A program made the translations under genes and the position numbers. Positions 13,144 to 19,208 of a stretch of 64,000 bases of DNA are shown here, piece by piece; position 1 is the stretch's first letter; the number at the start of each line of letters is the position of its first letter. The stretch is from Panagrolaimus kolymaensis (Eukaryota; Nematoda; Chromadorea; Rhabditida; Panagrolaimidae), in contig JAJQJQ010000053.1 in assembly GCA_028622995.1 (NCBI GenBank), positions 620,001-684,000 of the forward strand, in the 5' to 3' direction. The notes under the pieces were generated by a model. It ran no database searches. It was not told the DNA's origin and saw only the letters and a program-made list of their open reading frames with translations.

Positions 13144-13153
13144 AATAAATAAA
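13144..13153 (+). promoter_or_regulatory. Overlapping AATAAA polyadenylation signals (5' LTR)
   Basis: AATAAATAAA contains two overlapping AATAAA hexamers, about 140 bp after the predicted start. In the 3' copy (19091-19100) it would be the functional poly(A) signal; its position sets the approximate R/U5 boundary. Confidence 0.65.
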
Positions 13154-13257
13154 TTGTATTTTAATAATATCTGAGCCATAACAAGAACCGTGGGGTAAAC
13201 CGCTACACATACACTATCTATGCCCAAGATGATATAGCAAAAGCTCTTCATTTTACA

Positions 13258-13275
13258 TGGAGTCTCCTCAAAAAG
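13258..13275 (+). other. Putative primer binding site
   Basis: TGGAGTCTCCTC starts directly at the LTR end, the position where a tRNA primer normally pairs, and the TGG matches a tRNA CCA end. I could not match the following bases to a specific tRNA from memory, so primer identity is left open. Confidence 0.55.
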
Positions 13276-13321
13276 GACTATGGCCAGATTATTAAAATAT
13301 GACTTATTCATAACAGTAATT

Positions 13322-13392
13322 CATAACTTTCATAATTTTCATAATTTTAATAATTTTAATAATTTTAATAACTTTCATAATTTTTAATAATT
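13322..13392 (+). repeat. 9 bp minisatellite in the leader
   Basis: About eight tandem copies of a 9 bp unit close to AATAATTTT or CATAATTTT, with one extra T in the second-last unit. It lies about 65 bp after the 5' LTR. Confidence 0.8.
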
Positions 13393-13429
13393 AATATAGT
13401 GCCCAATAATTAGCTAACAATTTTTTTTA

Positions 13430-13680
13430 AGAATTTTTTTACCAACCATAAAAGGATTTTTTTCTAATATTCAAATTTTTTTTTATTTTTTTCATTTTCT
13501 TTTTTCCTTTCTCTTTTTTTTTTTCCTTTCTCTTTTTTTTTTTTTTTCTTTCTCTCATGTAAAAAAAAATCAATAAATTTTTTTCGAATGACATCTTCTT
13601 TTTTTTCCCTTTCTTTTCAAATCAATACTTTCTCTTTCTTTCTTTTTTTCTGGTCCATTAAGATCCGTCATTGAATTTTT
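13430..13680 (+). other. Polypyrimidine-rich tract
   Basis: Dominated by T runs mixed with CTTTCTC and TTTCC motifs; about 13495-13556 is nearly pure pyrimidine. It could be a splicing polypyrimidine tract, a translation-related leader element or simple-sequence expansion. No splice partner is evident. Confidence 0.6.
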
Positions 13681-13953
13681 TTGATTGCAAAAAATAAAAA
13701 CCTTTATCTTTTTTTTTATCTTTGAGTTTTCATCTCTCAAACTTCCTTATTCTCATCCATCAATGAAACATTTTCTATTCTTTATTGATCACAATTATCT
13801 TGCAATTGCAAGAAAGAAAAGAAACAACAAATTTTTTTCTCGTATCTCTCTTTCTTCTTCAAAAACATCATAGGCCTAAAAAATTAGAAATAGGGACTTT
13901 TCTTTTCAACATATTTTTCTTTTTCGACGCAAAAACAACCTTGTAGCTCTTTT

Positions 13954-14018
13954 GGGATGGGGTAAAATATAATCCTTTGATCTAGTCCACGACGACTCAT
14001 CCGTGAAAGATGGACACC
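13954..14018 (+). promoter_or_regulatory. Compact foldable segment in the leader
   Basis: GATGGGGT (about 13954) pairs with ACCCCATC (about 14015), and the adjacent GTCCA (13985) pairs with TGGAC (14011). Both 3' arms are contiguous, so the two helices could stack. CACG/CGTG inside gives a third short stem. The less AT-rich composition stands out in the leader. A packaging or translation signal is possible; no known ribozyme core is present. Confidence 0.35.
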
Positions 14019-14133
14019 CCATCGGAAACGAATGTAGGATGGACCAAGCGCTCGCCTAATCATTTTTCTTTTTCTCATTCATTGCAACTTTTTCATGGCC
14101 ACTTAAAAACAAATATTTTTTTTTCTCTATTTC

Positions 14134-14232
14134 AAAAAGCAAACATTTTTTGTTGCTTCAAAAAAACAAACGTTTTCTTTACTAAAAAGCAAACATTTTT
14201 ATTTGCTTCAAAAAAACAAACATTTTGCTTTG
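14134..14232 (+). repeat. Two imperfect 50 bp tandem repeats
   Basis: AAAAAGCAAACATTTTT begins at 14134 and 14184. Each copy is followed by TTGCTTC, an A run and CAAAC. The open frame that spans them translates to repeated Lys/Phe/Thr-rich low-complexity sequence, which argues that it is not a gene. Confidence 0.7.
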
Positions 14233-15336
14233 TTTCTATTTTTTTTCTTTTTTTCGTTGCATTTAAAATAAATATTCCTGGGCTTCGTCGCCATAGAAAA
14301 CAGGAACAATCAAAGGAGGGTCTTAAAATGTAAAAATAAGACCTAAAAATAAAAGAAAAAAGGCGCAGGCTTACATTTATTCTAGACGGCTATCCCGTCA
14401 TAAAAGACAAAGATGTTTCACATATTTTAGTCAAAATATTTATTCAAATTTTTCAATAAAATTAAAATTAATAATTTTTTTTTCACATCTAGAAAACGTT
14501 TATAAAAACAAAATCCTCAACCCCAAAATATGCTTCCGGAAAACAAGGAAAGCTGAGAAAAAGTTAAAATGAAGAAAAGAAAAAAATTTGAGAAAATAAT
14601 TTTAAGAAAATAGTTTATAAAAAATCTTAAAAAACATATGAGAATTGTAAAATATTTAAATGTTTAATAATTTTATTTTCTTAGTATTTAATTTAAATAT
14701 TTCTATGTCGCGAATAATTCCATTTTAATGTTCATGTATGAAGATAATAATAGATAAAAGTTTAAGAAAAACAACAGTTACCAGCTATATTTTTTTATTC
14801 AATCAAATTCATCCACTCAGCGAAAAAATATAAAATTATGACTATTTGCATCTTCACCCAATCAAACAAACTTTGTTCCAGTCAACTATCACCGCTCAAA
14901 CCAAGCTCATTCACCAAGACTCAACCAATTAGCAGAACAAGCAAACAAATTTCTTTCATTTGAAACATCAAAGACAACATTTTATTTTATCCGGCGAAAT
15001 TCAAACAACACCCAATTATTTAATCAAATAAAAGTCGCTGAAACAATTATGAAAACACGCCAATTACATACTCAATGCACCAATCATACTAGAACGAATG
15101 GAAGAGATGCGAGAAAATGAAAAATTTTACAAAATATTTCACCATAGGACAATTAAAAATTTATTCTGTAAAAATAATTTTTGTGCTACAATATTTTTGC
15201 AAAACTAGCATTGTCATGATAATTATATTATTACAAATATTTTATTTTTTGTCTTGTTATGAAATTAATATTTTTGCTTCATAAAATCTTCTTTGACAAA
15301 CCCTTTATCTTTAAATAGCGTGGAAAACAATCGTGA

Positions 15337-15954
15337 AAAATCGTGGAAAATTTTAAAATTTTGACTAATCGTTTATTGCCCAGGCAAGGATCAAACCTGC
15401 CTCGTCGAACCGAAAAGGAACTATTGCTTGAAGCAGCTGCCGCAGTAAAATCACCCAACCGAGACACAAAACGTTACAAACGAACAGAAGAAAGAAATAA
15501 AAAAAGAGAAGAAATCTTTTCAAATCAAAGATTTGCTGAAACACCAGAACCTGAAGACGCATTTCTTTCAGAAAACGAAGAATTTTTTTCTCCAAGACTC
15601 CAAACTTCTCGAGTTTTTGATAACACCCAAACTCACGCTGAAAATCAAACCCCAAGGCGTTTATTATCTTTTAATTCAGAAGAGAATTTGGAAGAAGGTG
15701 AAACAAGTTTTAACACACAAGACTTAGAAACAAATCTTCCACATAATTTCGAACAAAATTTAACTCAACCAATAACTAATCAAGCGAATAGTTTATCAAA
15801 TCAACTTTCATCAACTAGCAATTGTTCAACAGCTCATTCATTTGCAACAACTGCAACTGCAAACAGCTCATCAACAAATAGCCAACAGGTATCTCCTGTT
15901 AAAAAGGGATCAAAAAGTGCTGAAAATTCAAAAACAAATAGCTCAAAAAAATAG
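15337..15954 (+). pseudogene. N-terminal Gag-like open frame without a start codon
   Basis: This frame is open from 15337 after a TGA at 15334 to a TAG at 15952, about 205 codons, with no ATG codon anywhere in it. A GTG at 15343 is the only start-like codon near its beginning, and that is not a normal eukaryotic start. The product would be basic at its N-terminal third (PRRTEKELLLEA, then Arg/Lys-rich), acidic in the middle, then Ser/Thr/Asn/Gln-rich. Such disordered N-termini are common before Gag capsid domains. It lies in the same frame as the capsid ATG at 16069, separated by stops. The +1 frame continues similar Ser/Thr/Asn-rich sequence through 15955-16068, so it is probably the broken N-terminal part of the same Gag. 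A spliced or non-AUG start is possible but not shown. Confidence 0.5.
15945..15951 (+). other. A7 run at a frame break
   Basis: Seven A directly before TAGTAG. Frame 1 stops here, while the +1 frame stays open with the same Ser/Asn-rich composition. A second run, A8 at 16062-16069, sits where the frame must return to frame 1. Compensating homopolymer indels, slippage or consensus errors are all possible. Confidence 0.55.
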
Positions 15955-16068
15955 TAGAATAAGCTCCACTAGCAGCAATTTAAACAACACTTTAGCATTT
16001 TTCAATAAAATCACAACGACAACAATCAAAACTCCAAATAAACAAACAACTCAAATCGATCAAAAAAA

Positions 16069-16476
16069 ATGTCAAAACTTGACACAAAGACAAAAATTAG
16101 CCTTTCTAAGGTTATGCCTCGATACGATGGCGAATCCGAGGATTTTGCATCATACATTAGAAAATTCAATCAAAAGGCAACAGCTTTTGGAATCGATAAG
16201 GACACCGAAGAATGTCAAAAACTACTCCCTTGTTGTTTCGATGGACGAGCATTACAAAAATACCATGAACTTCCAAAACTCGAACCTTCTCAAGCAAGAA
16301 GCTGGCGACAGCTTATCGACTTGCTTGCTCAGAAATTAGCTAAGCCACATGAAACATCTTTCGCCCAAGAAGTCTTATACGCTCGGAAACAAAGATCTGA
16401 AGAAGGTATAGAAAGCTATGCAAACCAGGCCCGGGCTGGACGGGCCGAAGGAAGAGGCATGATGCAAACGCATTGA
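16069..16476 (+). pseudogene. gag: Gag, first capsid-like domain, N-terminal part (interrupted)
   Basis: ATG at 16069 with A at -3 begins 135 codons ending in TGA at 16474. Residues 1-119 read as a retrotransposon Gag capsid region: MPRYDGESEDFASYIRKF (about 16-33) is the usual P-x-F/Y-x-G-x entry motif, followed by CFDGRALQKYHEL and a helical stretch to IESYAN. Gag of this kind assembles the cytoplasmic particle that packages element RNA. After residue 119 the reading frame enters a 36 bp GC-rich insertion (16 foreign codons) and stops. The remainder of the domain resumes in another frame at 16470. The downstream second Gag domain aligns across this point without a gap once the insertion is discounted, so the insertion is the disruption. 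It has the only good AUG start in the coding region, so a truncated Gag might still be made. Confidence 0.8.
16418..16469 (+). mobile_element. 44 bp insertion with 8 bp duplication, hAT-like remnant
   Basis: ATGCAAAC occurs at 16418-16425 and 16462-16469, flanking 36 bp (16426-16461) that is 26/36 G+C inside an AT-rich element. The duplication fits the hAT target pattern nTnnnnAn. The insert starts CAGGCC and ends GGCATG, a 5/6 imperfect terminal inverted repeat, and has an internal GGCCCG...CGGGCC palindrome. Insert plus one repeat is 44 bp, which shifts the Gag frame by two. Removing it conceptually gives an ungapped match to the second Gag domain. It may be a heavily deleted hAT copy or an excision scar; a non-transposon filler insertion is the alternative. 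Confidence 0.6.
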
Positions 16477-18302
16477 AGGATTTAATCACTAAAGCTTACA
16501 CAAACAGCGCAGGCTATGATGATAAACTTCGAGCACGAGAACATGTTCGATATTTTATTAGAGGGTTAAAACTATCTCTCAAAGAAAGACTCCTTCGGGA
16601 AAAATGTGAAACAATCGATGAAGCAATTTCCATTGCTTTAACAGAAAGTGAACTCCAGAAACAATTGGAAAGAGAAAGAGCTGCTGAAGCAGTAGCTATT
16701 AATTTCACCCAATTAAGTGTTCAAAATCAACAAGATGAGGAAGACGAACAAATGCAAAATGATTTTCTATCAACCAATGAGTTTGGAATCTCAAATTATC
16801 ATAACAAAAATAATTCAAATAACAATTATAACAAAGACGGTAATTTACAACAAAGAAATAATTTCAATCAACAAAGAAGCAACTTCAACCAACGACATCA
16901 AAATAATAGTTACAGTGATGGCTACAACAACAATGGTTATTACAATGATAACAACTCCAACCAAAACAGACTAAATAATTTTGATCAAAATCTAATAAAC
17001 AATGTCAATCGTCGAAATTTCAACAGAAACAATAAAAATAACTTTAACAACAACTCTCACTCGACTTTTGATAACGAAGAAATGGAAGCATCAAATGGTT
17101 CAAAAATTGAATTTTTAGGAACAGCATTAGTAACTATAAAATTCGGTAATAAAAGAATATCGAAAGAATTATACGTCGCAAAACAAGAACATAGTCCAGC
17201 AAAAATAGTAATTGGATATGATTTATGCCAAGAACTTCATGTACAAATTGATTTTTGTAATAAAGAAATAGAAGTGCTTGGAGAAGTAATACCAATATTG
17301 TCATTGGAAGAAACAGATAAAAAGATAAACAACGAACATGAACAACTCCAAATAAATACCTTGGAAATAACTAATAAGGAATGCAAATCCGAGAAAGCTG
17401 ATTTCCCCAACAATTTACGATCTCAGCCAAAAAAAAATATTACTGTAAGAACTCTTGAATATGCTGATAAAGAAACACAATGTGACAATTGTTACACTAA
17501 TGCACAAACAAAACTTCAGATATTAGAAAAGCTACCGGAGTTTAACGGAAATGATGATATCAACTTCTTGTCCTTTGTTAATATTTTTAAAATAAAAATA
17601 GATTTATTTCAAATCTCAGAAAATGATGTTATTCAATTATTATTGAATTGCATTAAAGGAAAAGCATTAGAATTATTAATGGACAAGCATGACACGCTAC
17701 TAAAAATTAGCAGCTGGCATGAAACAATAGAAATTCTCATGGAAATATTTTCCCAAGACAATAATAAGCAAGTCACAATAAAATCGCTTCGTCAAAGAAA
17801 GCAACAACAAAAAGAAACAATCATTAATTACGCTGAAGATATCGAACGAATGGTCAATCAAATTTTCACGAATAAAAATGGATACGATGAAAAATTAAAA
17901 GAAAATGAAAAAATCCGATATTTTGTTCGTGGTATTGATAAAAGTATAAAAAAATATCTAAAAGGAAAAAAATATCCTTCTTTTCAAACAGTAAAAGATC
18001 AGGCTTTAAAATATCAAAAACTAAATAGCGAAAAATTTTCTAATATTCTAGAAATTAATAATGGTAAACAACTAACCACTCCTATTCATCAGGAGGTCAA
18101 GAAAGAAAGAAAGAATCAAAACCGTGCCATTAACTCTGTGCTACGAGAGGCCGTAGCAATAGAGGCCGGCGGAAGCGACAGAGTCGATTATCAAAAAATG
18201 ACGGTTTTGAAACATAAAAATGCATCAAAAGAAAAGGACCAAGAAGAACATAACGACACCGAACGACCACATACAACATCCAGCAACGAAACAAAAATTT
18301 AA
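16470..18302 (+). CDS. gag: Gag remainder, Asn-rich linker, partial protease and second Gag domain
   Basis: A long open frame (open from 16401, ending with TAA at 18300) with no AUG near its start; a TTG at 16473 is only a counting origin (residue 1). Residues 1-65: end of capsid domain 1, including GYDDKLRAREHVRYFIRGL. Residues 105-201: Asn-rich linker with scattered Arg and Tyr, where a zinc-knuckle nucleocapsid would be expected; no CCHC motif is present. Residues 206-275: C-terminal half of a retropepsin (flap-like SNGSKIEFLGT, then VIGYDL and IDFCNKEIEVLG), lacking the catalytic D-T/S-G. Residues 345-520: second capsid-like domain (LPEFNGNDDINFLSF, YAEDIERM, GYDEKLKENEKIRYFVRGI). Residues 525-609: charged, hydrophilic tail of unknown origin. 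In its present form, translation would need a frame change from the 16069 frame or another route. Confidence 0.75.
   Translation, partial: ALKDLITKAYTNSAGYDDKLRAREHVRYFIRGLKLSLKERLLREKCETIDEAISIALTESELQKQLERERAAEAVAINFTQLSVQNQQDEEDEQMQNDFLSTNEFGISNYHNKNNSNNNYNKDGNLQQRNNFNQQRSNFNQRHQNNSYSDGYNNNGYYNDNNSNQNRLNNFDQNLINNVNRRNFNRNNKNNFNNNSHSTFDNEEMEASNGSKIEFLGTALVTIKFGNKRISKELYVAKQEHSPAKIVIGYDLCQELHVQIDFCNKEIEVLGEVIPILSLEETDKKINNEHEQLQINTLEITNKECKSEKADFPNNLRSQPKKNITVRTLEYADKETQCDNCYTNAQTKLQILEKLPEFNGNDDINFLSFVNIFKIKIDLFQISENDVIQLLLNCIKGKALELLMDKHDTLLKISSWHETIEILMEIFSQDNNKQVTIKSLRQRKQQQKETIINYAEDIERMVNQIFTNKNGYDEKLKENEKIRYFVRGIDKSIKKYLKGKKYPSFQTVKDQALKYQKLNSEKFSNILEINNGKQLTTPIHQEVKKERKNQNRAINSVLREAVAIEAGGSDRVDYQKMTVLKHKNASKEKDQEEHNDTERPHTTSSNETKI
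17088..17300 (+). other. Retropepsin C-terminal fragment without active site
   Basis: Within the long frame, residues about 206-275 match the second half of a retroviral-type aspartic protease: an NGSK flap-like motif, a strand with GNKRISKELYV, and VIGYDL corresponding to the hydrophobic I-L/I-G-x-D motif. The N-terminal half carrying the catalytic Asp is absent; Asn-rich sequence joins directly. It cannot be an active protease, so processing would have to come from another element. Confidence 0.7.
17505..18035 (+). other. Second capsid-like Gag domain
   Basis: Residues about 345-520 of the long frame repeat the architecture of the first domain: LPEFNGND corresponds to MPRYDGES, CIKGKALELL to CFDGRALQKY, INYAEDIERM to IESYAN and what follows, and GYDEKLKENEKIRYFVRGI to GYDDKLRAREHVRYFIRGL. 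Identity is clear only in these motifs, so the copies diverged long ago or came from different elements. This copy has no frame break. Confidence 0.75.
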
Positions 18303-18506
18303 ATTAAATAAATAAAAACAAATTAATATTGTATTACTAACCCATAGAAAATTAAAAACTATAACTAACATTGTTCTTTTAAAATTGTATTCTTGTCTTT
18401 TCTAATTAATTGTAAGTCTTTAATCTTTAAATTGTTAAGAGTCACGATAACAACCTATCCACTTAAAAATTCGATAACAACTCGAATCAACAGAGGCGTT
18501 GATCTT
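18303..18506 (+). other. AT-rich 3' untranslated stretch
   Basis: About 200 bp between the stop codon and the polypurine tract. I see no open frame or domain and no repeat. It is where pol would be expected to follow in a complete element, and none is present. Confidence 0.8.
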
Positions 18507-18519
18507 GAGGGGTCGAGGA
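18507..18519 (+). other. Polypurine tract
   Basis: GAGGGGTCGAGGA abuts the 3' LTR start. It is purine-rich apart from one TC step, at the position where plus-strand synthesis is primed in LTR elements. Confidence 0.7.
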
Positions 18520-19204
18520 TGTAATGCGCGACCAAGTGCGCATTGATTTGCCCAATTTTATTCCAACTTAAAAGTGCATTTCCTCCTTTTACTCGTTCTT
18601 TGACTTGTCACTTTGACATGGCAATTAATCTAAAGTTAAATTCTAAAGCTGTCAAAAAGCCAAACGCCGATAGCAATTAAATCAATCAAGATCAAACGAC
18701 TATCGTCGGCTTTACTGACGATAGACGCAAGAAGATTCTTAAAGCTGTTTTTATAAGTATGTACAGTTTATTTTAGGAATCATGACTTGATGAATAATAC
18801 CAGCAGGGCTTGATCATGCTGACAAGTACAAAGGCTAACAGCCGCAAGGAAGCATGATCTGACGATAACATCTAAGAATATTCTAGAGTATAGGCGGAGT
18901 TAAACATCCTCGTAAAACATATATAAACCCCAAAGGCGAGATCAACATTATCCTCTCAATCTCAACCATGACTTGAAGAAGAGTCAAAAGCTGGAAAGGC
19001 TAGCTCGCAAGAGCTAAGCCAAAGGTCGTGCTCTCTCTATTATCTCTCTTTTCTATCTAATCTTATTATTAAAAAGAGTTATGAATTATGAATAAATAAA
19101 TTGTATTTTAATAATATCTGAGCCATAACAAGAACCGTGGGGTAAACCGCTACACATACACTATCTATGCCCAAAATGATATAGCAAAAGCTCTTCATTT
19201 TACA
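18520..19204 (+). repeat. 3' long terminal repeat (685 bp)
   Basis: Matches the 5' LTR along its full length with a single difference (A at 19175). The TATA box falls at 18920-18927, the overlapping AATAAA signals at 19091-19100, and the same hairpins are present. It would supply the poly(A) site for element RNA and could initiate transcription outward into the satellite to the right. Confidence 0.96.
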
Positions 19205-19208
19205 CTTT
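19205..19208 (+). repeat. Target site duplication CTTT (right copy)
   Basis: CTTT follows the terminal CA and continues as GAATGTTGTT, the normal satellite sequence, so the array resumes in phase. Confidence 0.93.

Larger units (their letters stand above)
12573..13257 (+). repeat. 5' long terminal repeat (685 bp)
   Basis: Begins TGTAATGCGCG and ends TTTTACA. It is identical to 18520-19204 at a fixed offset of 5947 bp, except G at 13228 where the 3' copy has A. It holds a TATA box, a polyadenylation signal and several perfect inverted repeats. The U3, R and U5 limits are inferred: U3 to about 13000, R to shortly after the AATAAA at 13144, then U5. Confidence 0.96.
13276..15336 (+). other. Long AT-rich untranslated leader
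   Basis: About 2.1 kb between primer site and the first Gag-like frame. It contains a 9 bp tandem repeat (13322-13392), long polypyrimidine tracts (about 13430-13680), a compact foldable segment (13954-14018), two 50 bp-spaced imperfect repeats (14134-14232), a GACGG...CCGTC hairpin near 14385-14400, and a methionine-free open stretch at 14842-15117. No recognisable protein domain was found. Short open frames here are low-complexity or start with non-AUG codons, and I do not regard them as genes. Confidence 0.75.
12573..19204 (+). mobile_element. Non-autonomous LTR retrotransposon with two Gag domains and no pol
   Basis: A 6632 bp element with direct 685 bp LTRs, TG...CA termini and a 4 bp CTTT target duplication. 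Order: 5' LTR, AT-rich leader of about 2.1 kb, methionine-free N-terminal Gag-like frame, first capsid-like Gag domain, Asn-rich linker, partial retropepsin, second capsid-like Gag domain, polypurine tract, 3' LTR. No reverse transcriptase, RNase H or integrase motif is readable in any frame, and no full-length envelope is present. The 4 bp duplication and Gag type suggest the Ty3/gypsy lineage, but without a reverse transcriptase this cannot be confirmed. LTRs differ at one position (13228 G, 19175 A), so the insertion is recent. It resembles the gag-only 'TR-GAG' style of non-autonomous elements described in plants; the assignment here is by analogy. Confidence 0.93.

Noticed and set aside
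13685..13873. 62-codon open frame in the T-rich leader
   Set aside because: It begins with TTG rather than ATG in a eukaryotic context and is low-complexity.
13980..14040. Hammerhead-like ribozyme (GATGAG and GAAAC-like pieces)
   Set aside because: The CTGATGA and GAAA core elements do not occur in the right order on either strand.
13884..14078. Minus-strand open frame in the leader
   Set aside because: Short, no domain, antisense to the structured leader segment; likely chance.
14010..14333. 107-codon open frame with an ATG in the leader
   Set aside because: It runs over two imperfect 50 bp repeats and translates to repetitive Phe/Lys/Thr-rich sequence with no domain.
15375..15400. tRNA T-arm-like sequence on the minus strand (tRNA-derived SINE)
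   Set aside because: A 7-base loop TTTGATC with a paired stem is seen, but no matching acceptor, D-arm or A box; it also lies inside the Gag-like frame.
15365..15655. Minus-strand 96-codon frame opposite the Gag N-terminal region
   Set aside because: Shadow of the plus-strand coding bias; hydrophobic repetition comes from reading A/G-rich codons in reverse.
16514..16708. Minus-strand 64-codon frame opposite Gag domain 1
   Set aside because: Antisense shadow of the well-supported plus-strand Gag frame.
18240..18302. Integrase C-terminal tail at the end of the long frame
   Set aside because: The hydrophilic ending loosely resembles such tails, but there is no motif to support it.
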